A stretch of 6,688 nt of DNA, from assembly GCA_030587605.1 (NCBI GenBank), contig JAUQYT010000311.1:1-6688 (forward strand). The letters are read 5' to 3'. Every line of letters begins with the position of its first letter. Position 1 is the stretch's first letter. Of this stretch, positions 1 through 5,356 are shown one piece after another. The notes beneath the pieces are model-generated. The model searched no databases and had not been told where the DNA came from. It was given only the letters and a program-made list of their open reading frames with translations. A program made the translations under genes and the position numbers. The DNA is from Candidatus Njordarchaeum guaymasense. GTDB taxonomy: Archaea > Asgardarchaeota > Njordarchaeia > Njordarchaeales > Njordarchaeaceae.

Positions 1-871
1 TTCTTTCTCCAGAGTTGACCTTCCATAGGAAGTCCAGGGCGTGAATTACTCCTGTCAGGTCGGCTCCTTCGATTTTCAGTCTCGCGCTCTTGTGAGCTCC
101 AACACCTATGAAAACGGCTTTGTAGCCCTTCTTCTTCAAGTCTTCAAATCTCAAATCCCTTCCAACTGTTGTTGCAGTCTTGAAGTTCACACCCGAATCC
201 CTGAGAAATTGAATCTCCTTGGCCAAGACTTGTTTTGACAGTCGACTATCTGGTATGCATTTCCTCAACATTCCGCCTGGCTCACGGAGAGACTCAAAAA
301 CTGTAACATCATTGCCTTTCATGCCAAGTTCGTATGCGACCGTTAGTCCAGCCGGACCTGAGCCCAAGACCGCAACTTTCGGGTTCTCAGAGACGGTTTT
401 GGCTTTTCTGGTTTTTGGAGATTTTTCACGCATTCTTTCAGCGTTTTCTAGAACTGCCTGCTTGTCCAATCCTGCGCGTTCAGGGTGAAAGCATACAGAC
501 AGCGCTACAAGTGGCAAAGGAACGGTTTTAACAATTCTATGAAGTGCGTTCTCGAAGGGCTGAGTTTGCCCTTGTTTGGTTGCGATTGTGCGCATCAGCA
601 GAAATATCTCCGGAATCCTAAGCGCTTGGGGACAGCGTCTTTGGCAGCGATAGCACCATGCACATAACCAAAGCTCATCTGAAGCCAAAGCTTTCTCGGG
701 ACTCAAAACAACTCTTTTCAGTAGCTCCCGGGGATTGTAGTCTTTTCCGAAAATTTCCGATATTGAACAGCTGGCCGTGCAGATTCCACACTCAAAGCAA
801 TACTTGAGTTTTTCAGTGTCAAGAATCTCTTCAACAGTTTCCTTGATCGTTGCTGGTTCTTTTGTCTCCAA
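1..871 (-). CDS. HdrC-like / GltD-like FAD oxidoreductase fusion, N-terminal part
   Basis: Partial: 290 codons read leftward and leave the window at base 1. Residues 25-35 (C25, C28, C31, C35) and 70-80 (C70, C73, C76, C80-P) form two CxxCxxCxxxC motifs with the LWLCAWCYRCQRRCP pattern typical of HdrC, the two-cluster subunit of heterodisulfide reductase. Residues 165-290 are a GltD/NfnB-type flavoprotein: FAD-binding G170-S-G-P-A-G175, acidic E193 at the end of strand 2, PGG 198-200, IPDSRL 206-211, and a GVGAH...GVIHALDFL segment that in this family precedes the NAD(P)H domain, which lies off-window. The linker (127-135, CFHPERAGL) resembles the GltD N-terminal motif VCxHPCExxC with its later cysteines missing. 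Likely a cytoplasmic electron-transfer enzyme between NAD(P)H, FAD and Fe-S carriers; partner and substrate cannot be read here. The frame opens after a TGA at 877-875. TTG at 871 is the only sensible start, with GTGAGGG 7 nt upstream. Confidence 0.85.
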   Translation of the reverse strand, partial: METKEPATIKETVEEILDTEKLKYCFECGICTASCSISEIFGKDYNPRELLKRVVLSPEKALASDELWLCAWCYRCQRRCPQALRIPEIFLLMRTIATKQGQTQPFENALHRIVKTVPLPLVALSVCFHPERAGLDKQAVLENAERMREKSPKTRKAKTVSENPKVAVLGSGPAGLTVAYELGMKGNDVTVFESLREPGGMLRKCIPDSRLSKQVLAKEIQFLRDSGVNFKTATTVGRDLRFEDLKKKGYKAVFIGVGAHKSARLKIEGADLTGVIHALDFLWKVNSGER

Positions 872-878
872 GCTTCAG

Positions 879-885
879 CCCTCAC
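879..885 (-). promoter_or_regulatory. Ribosome binding site fixing a TTG start
   Basis: On the minus strand GTGAGGG ends 7 nt before the TTG at 871-869. No ATG or GTG occurs in frame between the preceding stop and the first cysteine motif, so this site supports TTG initiation of the HdrC-GltD fusion. Confidence 0.55.
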
Positions 886-942
886 AGTAATGCCGTCTGC
901 ACGGATATGAAACGATACCAACATAAAGGTTTTTGCGACTAG

Positions 943-969
943 CTTAAAACTGTTTTTCTTATCGAATTA
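943..969 (-). promoter_or_regulatory. Archaeal core promoter of the oxidoreductase, copy A of a repeated element
   Basis: Read on the minus strand, AATTCGATAAG is followed by AAAAAC, then GTTTTAAGC. The A-rich run directly before TTTTAA fits a BRE/TATA pair. A start of transcription about 25 nt downstream would leave a leader of roughly 45-50 nt before the TTG at 871. The same 27 bp recur at 2881-2907 upstream of the DUF362 gene with 22/27 identity. The match extends past the TATA box into the TTCGAT side, more than a bare core promoter needs. Promoter function is inferred from position and base content. Confidence 0.5.
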
Positions 970-997
970 GTTGCTCATTTGAACGGCGTGAGAACAT

Positions 998-1561
998 CTA
1001 ACCGATTTTCTCTTTCAACTTCTTGAAGTCCTCTTCCAGAACGCTCTTCAACCCTCCGACATAGAGCGCTGCGGCTGGATGATAGAGAGGAAAGATCACT
1101 GTGCTCTCCTTCGACGTGATGCGCTGCCCGTGAACCTTTGAGATCGAGGAGTCTTTTCCCAGGAACGTTTTCAGAGCAACGTTACCCATTGGACATATCA
1201 ACTTAGGGTTGATGATTCTGATCTGTCTATCAAGGTAGCCGGAGCAGGCTGACATCTCTGCTACACGAGGTGGTCTGTTTCCAGGCGGTCTGCATTTCAC
1301 TATATTGGTTATGTAGACATCTTCTCTTCTGAGACCTATCGACGAGAGAAGCTGACTCAAAAACTTACCTGCCATTCCCACAAATGGCCGTCCCTGCAGA
1401 TCTTCTTCTTGTCCAGGAGCCTCCCCAATGAACATCACCCTAGCTTTAATATCCCCGTCGCCGGGAACAGCGTTCTTCCTGACCTTGTATAAATCACACT
1501 TTGTGCATTCCCTAACTTCTCGTTCTACCTGCTCCATAACCTTAGTAACAGCGTTGCTCAC
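998..1561 (-). CDS. udg: Family-4 (UDGa) [4Fe-4S] uracil-DNA glycosylase
   Basis: Removes uracil, arising from cytosine deamination or dUMP incorporation, from DNA to start base-excision repair. The protein is 187 aa from GTG 1561, close to the usual 190-220 aa. Cluster ligands are C19 and C22 (CTKC), C90 (KCRPPGNRPP) and C106, the family's C-x2-C ... C-x15-C arrangement. The active-site motif GEAPGQEED begins at residue 46, followed by GRPFVGMAGK; the second catalytic motif is HPAAA with H161. An in-frame TTG lies at 1567, but GGGGAGGT sits directly against it and 5 nt before the GTG, so GTG 1561 is preferred. The TTG start would add two residues. The gene follows the DUF362 gene by 67 nt without an obvious TATA box between them, suggesting co-transcription. 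Family assignment is firm. Confidence 0.95.
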   Translation of the reverse strand: MSNAVTKVMEQVEREVRECTKCDLYKVRKNAVPGDGDIKARVMFIGEAPGQEEDLQGRPFVGMAGKFLSQLLSSIGLRREDVYITNIVKCRPPGNRPPRVAEMSACSGYLDRQIRIINPKLICPMGNVALKTFLGKDSSISKVHGQRITSKESTVIFPLYHPAAALYVGGLKSVLEEDFKKLKEKIG

Positions 1562-1566
1562 CGGCA

Positions 1567-1574
1567 ACCTCCCC
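1567..1574 (-). promoter_or_regulatory. Ribosome binding site deciding the glycosylase start
   Basis: GGGGAGGT on the minus strand lies 5 nt before GTG 1561 and overlaps the first base of the alternative TTG at 1567. The spacing favours the GTG. Confidence 0.7.
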
Positions 1575-1628
1575 TCATCGGTAATTCCATAATTACAACC
1601 ACTTGCCCTCTAGTACTACTCGATAGCA

Positions 1629-2777
1629 TCATAGTTGAATTCCCATATGACCTAAGACCCTAGCCAAAAAGCTTTTTCTGAGTTCATAAGCTCCATTGGG
1701 ACAGATCTCGTTGCATGTGAAACATCTGAGGCACCTATTGTAGTCTAGCACGGGATATGGATCGAGTCTAATAGCATGAGCTGGGCAATGAGACGCACAT
1801 GTTGCGCACCTCGCGCAATTGGCCTTGATCAGCTTTGGCCTAGTGTAGACAAGGCCAATCATCATTTTGAACAGACGGCTTGGTACCATGTCCAACGGCA
1901 TTGTCTTAACTTTGTCCCAAGAGAGATTGAGTCCTCTCACATCCAGCCCTTTGACCTGAATGTCCCTAAGCGCACCATGTCCTAAACCTCTGCTGGATGC
2001 TTCGAAGGTCGTGAGGATCTCATTCTCGTTGTAGCCAACAATACTCGAACAGACCGCGTCTAACGCAACACTATCTCTGCTCGCAACAATAATTCCAGCC
2101 TTCTTGATGGTTCCGTAACTCGGCCCGTTGCCATCCATTCCGATTACTCCATCCATGACAGCGAGTCCCGGCTTGGTTGCTGAGACAATATCAGCAATGC
2201 CCTGACTGAAATACCTGATGTTGCCAAGGGCATGGAGTTTCATCCTCGTGGCTGTCGGAACAGTGCCGAATAGATTCTTCAAGGCTCCAGTAAACTTTGT
2301 TAAGTTATGATTCTTCAACTTTGGAACTGAGACAACGAGTTGAGCGTCGAGAACTGGTTTAGCTATATACATTTCACTGAGGCGCATTGCACCTTTAGGC
2401 GCAGGGATCCTAGCGAAGCCCTCAGCCTCGAAGTTGGATGCCTTGCTCTTTGTCTCGTTGGCGACCTGCTCAATGCCTGAGACTTTGAGAGCTTTCCTAG
2501 TCTCAACAGGACCGGCGGCAGAGGAGTCTCCAAGAACCACATCTGCGCCGGCGTCTTGGAAGTACTCGATAAGCGCTTTGGCTACTGTTGGATGAGTTGT
2601 GACAGCCTCTTCTGGTTTCCTGGCGGCGAGAAGATTCACCTTGAGCAGAACTCTATCTGCGCTTCCAATGTGTAGACTCTTGATGCCGCCTGCCATGTTA
2701 ATCGACGAATAAATGGCTTTCTTGACTTCACCATAGTCATAACTTGAACACTTTACTACAGCCACTTCGCTTCTCAA
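1629..2777 (-). CDS. DUF362 protein with C-terminal 2[4Fe-4S] ferredoxin domain
   Basis: 382 aa. Residues 1-300 match the DUF362 pattern: MRSEVAVVKC at the start, RVLLKVNLL (42-50), AVTTHPTV (58-65), GADVVLGDSS (77-86), VVSVPKLKNHNLTKFTGALKNLFG from V148, and MDGVIGMDGNGP in the middle. Residues 321-359 carry two ferredoxin motifs (C321, C324, C327, C331-P; C349, C352, C355, C359-P), enough for two [4Fe-4S] clusters. There is no signal peptide or membrane segment, so it should be cytoplasmic. Domain architecture and length are normal for DUF362-ferredoxin proteins, common in anaerobic archaea and bacteria. Their reaction is not settled, so only a redox role is inferred. One small deviation is V47 where LLKPNLL usually has proline. 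The start is TTG 2777, with GGAGGT 10 nt upstream and no other in-frame start nearby. The uracil-DNA glycosylase lies just downstream. Confidence 0.92.
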   Translation of the reverse strand: MRSEVAVVKCSSYDYGEVKKAIYSSINMAGGIKSLHIGSADRVLLKVNLLAARKPEEAVTTHPTVAKALIEYFQDAGADVVLGDSSAAGPVETRKALKVSGIEQVANETKSKASNFEAEGFARIPAPKGAMRLSEMYIAKPVLDAQLVVSVPKLKNHNLTKFTGALKNLFGTVPTATRMKLHALGNIRYFSQGIADIVSATKPGLAVMDGVIGMDGNGPSYGTIKKAGIIVASRDSVALDAVCSSIVGYNENEILTTFEASSRGLGHGALRDIQVKGLDVRGLNLSWDKVKTMPLDMVPSRLFKMMIGLVYTRPKLIKANCARCATCASHCPAHAIRLDPYPVLDYNRCLRCFTCNEICPNGAYELRKSFLARVLGHMGIQL

Positions 2778-2787
2778 TGAATGTGAA

Positions 2788-2793
2788 ACCTCC
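2788..2793 (-). promoter_or_regulatory. Ribosome binding site for a TTG start
   Basis: GGAGGT on the minus strand lies 10 nt upstream of TTG 2777. It is the only strong Shine-Dalgarno match in the leader and supports TTG as the DUF362 start. Confidence 0.6.
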
Positions 2794-2880
2794 GCAAACC
2801 GAACTTCCGGAATGGTCTGGAAAGAGAAAGAATTTTAGAATCGTCGCACAGAGCTACTCTTAGACTTCTTGTGTTAGCTT

Positions 2881-2907
2881 GTTTAAAATCCTTTTTCTCA
2901 TCGAATT
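2881..2907 (-). promoter_or_regulatory. Archaeal core promoter of the DUF362-udg unit, copy B of a repeated element
   Basis: On the minus strand AATTCGATGAG is followed by AAAAAGG, then ATTTTAAAC: an A-rich BRE-like run and a TTTTAAA TATA box. Identity to copy A at 943-969 is 22 of 27. Predicted transcription would begin near 2858, giving a leader of about 80 nt to TTG 2777. It lies 20 nt downstream of the QueT stop codon, so DUF362 and the glycosylase probably form their own unit rather than depending on the queT promoter. Confidence 0.5.
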
Positions 2908-2926
2908 GTTTGGTCAGCTCGCCTGC

Positions 2927-3532
2927 CTAGAGAAGTCCCACGTGAGTCATCCTGTAGACCATGTAACCAATGACATTCATTGCTATCAGTGAGCCTACGA
3001 ACAACCCCACATACCAGAAGATTGCGGAAGAAACAAGGTCGCTTGCTACCGGAAACAACACAGCCAAGTAAGAACCAACAATGAGAGTCACTACAAGATT
3101 CTCAACAAGTATCGCCATCTGAACCCAAGCAAATCCCTTCCTGCCTCTGGCTACAAAAACTCCAAGCAACTTGTAGCCGAGAACAGCTGCAACGAAATTC
3201 GCTACCGCTCCCCCGACAACGTCAAATGGCACAGTCATACCAGTGGCAAACCCATAGTAATTCCCAACGAGACAGCCAATAGACAACCCGATTGCGGCGT
3301 TGTACCCGAATACAAGTGCAAGTGGCATCAATGAATCAGCTACACGAATCTGCAAGGGACCGAATGAAAAATACTGGAAGAGAACAAGCATCGTCGCATA
3401 GAGCGCTGCAATTATCCCAGAAATAGCTACGCGAAGCGTCCGGCGATCATAGGGCCCACTTGAAAAGCTCTTCGAGCCAGAATCTTCTTTGGAGCTAACA
3501 ATGATACGGAAACATTTCTCAATCGAACTCAA
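2927..3532 (-). CDS. queT: QueT-family membrane transporter
   Basis: QueT (PF06177) proteins are small integral membrane substrate-binding (S) components of ECF-type importers, linked in bacteria to uptake of queuosine precursors. Archaea make preQ0 for archaeosine, so a deazapurine is a plausible substrate, but this is inference. The family signature is seen around the first helix and loop: ALYATMLVLFQYF then SFGPLQIRVADSLMPL, and LSIGCLVGNYYG. About five or six hydrophobic helices span roughly residues 35-58, 68-94, 99-127, 133-162 and 166-193 (201-aa form). The preferred start is TTG 3532, 10 nt after a perfect GGAGGTGA. An in-frame GTG at 3598 would add 22 residues and lacks a Shine-Dalgarno site. 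Either way about 35-55 polar residues precede the first helix, longer than usual for QueT. No ECF ATPase or T subunit is in the window. Confidence 0.85.
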   Translation of the reverse strand: MSSIEKCFRIIVSSKEDSGSKSFSSGPYDRRTLRVAISGIIAALYATMLVLFQYFSFGPLQIRVADSLMPLALVFGYNAAIGLSIGCLVGNYYGFATGMTVPFDVVGGAVANFVAAVLGYKLLGVFVARGRKGFAWVQMAILVENLVVTLIVGSYLAVLFPVASDLVSSAIFWYVGLFVGSLIAMNVIGYMVYRMTHVGLL

Positions 3533-3542
3533 CAGGTCTGGT

Positions 3543-3550
3543 TCACCTCC
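3543..3550 (-). promoter_or_regulatory. Perfect Shine-Dalgarno deciding the queT start
   Basis: GGAGGTGA on the minus strand, an 8-base match to the expected archaeal anti-Shine-Dalgarno, lies 10 nt before TTG 3532. It sits inside the longer open frame that begins at GTG 3598, which argues that the shorter form is the main product. Confidence 0.6.
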
Positions 3551-3637
3551 ACTTCCCGGGGTTTGTTTTGCGCGGAACGGGCTGGAGGCCCCACTCACCC
3601 GCGCATTGACTACTCAGCGAGACGATAGCATCACTTC

Positions 3638-3647
3638 TTAATAAATA
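3638..3647 (-). promoter_or_regulatory. TATA box of queT
   Basis: TATTTATTAA on the minus strand. Initiation about 25 nt downstream, near 3615, gives a leader of some 17 nt to GTG 3598 or about 83 nt to TTG 3532. It is the best TATA match in the 131-bp gap after the glyoxalase gene. Confidence 0.5.
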
Positions 3648-3729
3648 CTTGTAGGTGGGCTATCCACAACTGTGTCCACGTGGCATATTGTCTTTTCATT
3701 AGTTCAATTAGCTACTCAGTGAATAACAA

Positions 3730-4107
3730 TCAGAAAAGTTCGATCCAGATCCCGTTGGGGTCTTCAACATAGGCCCAGCGACCACCACTTGCCTTCATTT
3801 CCAATACGGTGTGGTATCCTGCGTTACGAGCTTCTTCCAAAGCTTTGTCCAGGTCGTCGACTTTGAACGCTAGATGATCCAATCCCTCTCCTATGGTGTA
3901 TTTGGTATTGTAGGGGCTGTTCTTCTCATAGTAGTTTAGTTCCAGGATGAAACCGCCTTTCTCGCTTTCTAGGGAAACGACTTCTCCCTTAGCTTGCTCC
4001 ACCTTGCCACGATTTACGATTTTCATGCCGAGCAGTTTCGTGTAGAAGTCAATAGATTTCTGGAGATTCGTCACCCTTATTCCAACATATGTAAATTTAG
4101 TCTTCAT
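3730..4107 (-). CDS. VOC / glyoxalase-fold metalloprotein (GloA-like)
   Basis: 125 aa, one complete pair of VOC (vicinal oxygen chelate) beta-alpha-beta-beta-beta modules, the length of bacterial glyoxalase I. Module one is YVGIRVTNLQKSIDFYTKLLGMK (interrupted view: residues 7-16 and 17-29) and module two begins GLDHLAFKVDDLDKALEEA near 75. Against E. coli GloA the metal ligands align as Y7 (normally His), E56, H78 and E123, so three of four are kept. The closest enzyme is lactoylglutathione lyase, but most archaea lack glutathione, and the first ligand is changed. The substrate is therefore unknown; a methylglyoxal-type or other dicarbonyl adduct, or an epimerase/dioxygenase role, is possible. 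ATG 4107 is the only start because a TAG closes the frame four codons upstream. The gene is divergent from the zinc dehydrogenase, which suggests shared regulation. Cytoplasmic. Confidence 0.9.
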   Translation of the reverse strand: MKTKFTYVGIRVTNLQKSIDFYTKLLGMKIVNRGKVEQAKGEVVSLESEKGGFILELNYYEKNSPYNTKYTIGEGLDHLAFKVDDLDKALEEARNAGYHTVLEMKASGGRWAYVEDPNGIWIELF

Positions 4108-4150
4108 GATTATCGCCTAGCTGCGTGTTTACATCTTCCTCCGTTATCCC

Positions 4151-4170
4151 GTACATATTGCAATGAATAC
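4151..4170. promoter_or_regulatory. Operator-like imperfect palindrome in the glyoxalase leader
   Basis: GTA-N3-ATTGCAAT-N3-TAC, centred between 4160 and 4161, has 14 of 20 positions symmetric, including the perfect 8-bp core ATTGCAAT. The centre coincides with the transcription start expected 25 nt from the TATA box at 4183-4190, where a repressor could block initiation. Regulator binding is inferred only from symmetry and position. Confidence 0.3.
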
Positions 4171-4182
4171 TTATGGATTTCC

Positions 4183-4190
4183 TTAATATA
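4183..4190 (-). promoter_or_regulatory. TATA box of the glyoxalase-fold gene
   Basis: TATATTAA on the minus strand, a strong archaeal TATA box. The expected start near 4160 gives a leader of about 50 nt before ATG 4107. No strong Shine-Dalgarno precedes that ATG; only AGGCGAT about 5 nt upstream. Confidence 0.55.
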
Positions 4191-4193
4191 GCG

Positions 4194-4201
4194 TTTTTAA
4201 T
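4194..4201 (+). promoter_or_regulatory. TATA box of the zinc dehydrogenase
   Basis: TTTTTAAT on the plus strand, three bases from the divergent glyoxalase TATA box. The expected start near 4222 gives a leader of about 55 nt before TTG 4278. Two TBP sites this close would probably compete for binding. Confidence 0.45.
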
Positions 4202-4207
4202 GATACA

Positions 4208-4232
4208 TGATAGAAATCGATGATCACTATCA
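4208..4232. promoter_or_regulatory. Operator-like inverted repeat at the dehydrogenase start region
   Basis: TGATAG and CTATCA form 6-bp arms separated by 13 nt. The spacer itself contains the palindromes ATCGAT (4216-4221) and TGATCA (4221-4226), and another TGATA lies at 4201. The repeat overlaps the predicted transcription start near 4222. No transcription factor is encoded in the window, so function is inferred from placement. Confidence 0.25.
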
Positions 4233-4269
4233 CTCTTGTTACCTCTCTAATCGTTCGGCTAGTGGGCGT

Positions 4270-4274
4270 GGTGA
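4270..4274 (+). promoter_or_regulatory. Ribosome binding site for a TTG start
   Basis: GGTGA lies 3 nt before TTG 4278. It pairs with the distal half of the anti-Shine-Dalgarno, so the effective spacing from the GGAGG core position is normal. With the family-typical MKAVV N-terminus this fixes the TTG as start. Confidence 0.5.
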
Positions 4275-4277
4275 GGT

Positions 4278-5291
4278 TTGAAGGCAGTTGTGATGTCGAG
4301 GAGCGGTGTTGTTGTCAGGGAAGTAGATCAGCCTTCCATAACTGATGAGGGCGTCTTGATCAGAGTTGTAGCTGGAGGTATCTGTGGCACGGACTTGGCG
4401 ATCGTGTCAAGAAAGCTGAAAGCCCCTTTACCCTTGGTCTTAGGGCACGAGTTTGCAGGTGAGGTTGCAGCAGTAGGTAAAGACGTGGAAGACATCGATG
4501 TTGGCAACAGGGCTACCAGCGAAATAAACTTGACTTGCGGAAAATGCTTTTTCTGTGAATCTGGTATTCCAACTCATTGCTTGAAGCGCAAAGCAATTGG
4601 AATCGATGTGAACGGTGCTTTCGCAGAGTTGATGGCTGTTCCGAGGGAAAACGTTCACATCCTGCCTGAGCCCATAAGCTACGAGGAAGGAGTCTTCATA
4701 GAACCCTTAGCCGCCGCGATACAGACAATGAAGCTGAGCAAGATAGACTCAAAGGATACCGTTGTCATAGTAGGGGATGGCAGACTAGGACAACTTGTTG
4801 CACAGGCCGTCAAGGCTGCGGTGCCTGACTCCAAGGTGCTCATGTTGGGGAAGCATGACTCAAAGTTAAGACTGGCAGAGGAAATTGGCGCCGTAGATCG
4901 AACGATCAATGTTGCGCGGCAGAACCCCGAGAAGACCGTTATGAGTGAAACGGAAGGGTTGGGAGCCAATGTTGCCGTTGAGGCAACTGGGAAACCAGAC
5001 GCCGTGAACATGGCTCTAGGCCTGGTTCGCCATAGGGGGACAGTCGCTCTGAAGAGCACGCACGGGGAAAACGCAACTATAGATGCGACGCAGGTCGCTG
5101 TTAGAGAGATAACTCTGCAGGGCTCGCGTTGCGGACCATTCGACGAAGCTATCAACATGCTCAGCGAAGGAAAAGTCAAGGTTAAGCCATTAATATCTGC
5201 GAGGTTCCCGCTGGCTGAAGCCTTAGAAGCCTTCAAAGTTGCCGGGAAACCTGAAACATTGAAGGTGATACTGTTCCCCTCGATACCTTAA
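4278..5291 (+). CDS. Zinc-dependent medium-chain alcohol/polyol dehydrogenase
   Basis: 337 aa MDR-family oxidoreductase, expected to interconvert an alcohol and a carbonyl with NAD(P). Catalytic zinc ligands are C36 (GICGTD), H57 (GHE) and E142 (EPLAAA); structural zinc ligands are C87, C90, C93 and C101. The Rossmann motif is G166-D-G-R-L-G171. After the second strand the sequence is LGKHDS (190-195) with no acidic residue at the NAD-selecting position and with basic K192/H193, which favours NADP(H). The combination of EINLTCGKC, GDGRLG, KSTHG and ITLQGSRCGPF matches a poorly characterised MDR-like subgroup (I recall cd08242) rather than classic ADH or threonine dehydrogenase, so the substrate is open. 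The start is TTG 4278. It is divergent from the glyoxalase-fold gene, hinting at joint carbonyl/alcohol metabolism, and its stop lies 65 nt before the chosen pelota start. Cytoplasmic. Confidence 0.92.
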   Translation: MKAVVMSRSGVVVREVDQPSITDEGVLIRVVAGGICGTDLAIVSRKLKAPLPLVLGHEFAGEVAAVGKDVEDIDVGNRATSEINLTCGKCFFCESGIPTHCLKRKAIGIDVNGAFAELMAVPRENVHILPEPISYEEGVFIEPLAAAIQTMKLSKIDSKDTVVIVGDGRLGQLVAQAVKAAVPDSKVLMLGKHDSKLRLAEEIGAVDRTINVARQNPEKTVMSETEGLGANVAVEATGKPDAVNMALGLVRHRGTVALKSTHGENATIDATQVAVREITLQGSRCGPFDEAINMLSEGKVKVKPLISARFPLAEALEAFKVAGKPETLKVILFPSIP

Positions 5292-5356
5292 TGTTGCTGC
5301 CTTATCCCTTGTCCAGAAGAAATATCATAGGCACATTGGCACTATCTAGAAAGACG

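Noticed and set aside
41..667. Several plus-strand open frames across the left edge.
   Set aside because: They lie opposite the clear HdrC-GltD coding frame and have no domain or ribosome binding site; they are antisense shadows.
718..924. An ATG-started 68-codon minus-strand frame overlapping the start of the HdrC-GltD fusion, considered as an upstream piece joined by frameshift.
   Set aside because: The true frame is open from TTG 871 with its own ribosome binding site and begins just before the first HdrC motif as expected; the other frame lacks any recognisable domain.
1568..1628. A separate promoter for the uracil-DNA glycosylase.
   Set aside because: No BRE/TATA pair is visible in this short gap; read-through from the DUF362 promoter is simpler.
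3676..3683. The palindrome CCACGTGG between the glyoxalase and queT genes, considered as an operator or terminator stem.
   Set aside because: Eight symmetric bases with no loop, no T tract and no relation to a promoter position are weak evidence.
3599..3729. A preQ1-type riboswitch upstream of queT.
   Set aside because: No convincing pseudoknot-forming stem or conserved preQ1 core is visible in the short leader, and such riboswitches are bacterial as far as I know.
4129..4142. GGAGG followed closely by ATG-TAA on the minus strand in the glyoxalase leader, a possible start-stop regulatory element.
   Set aside because: The spacing from GGAGG to ATG is only 3 nt and nothing else supports translation there; probably chance.
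4679..5236. A 185-codon minus-strand open frame inside the dehydrogenase.
   Set aside because: It is the antisense of conserved MDR sequence, with Ser/Pro/Ala-rich low-information composition and no recognisable motif.
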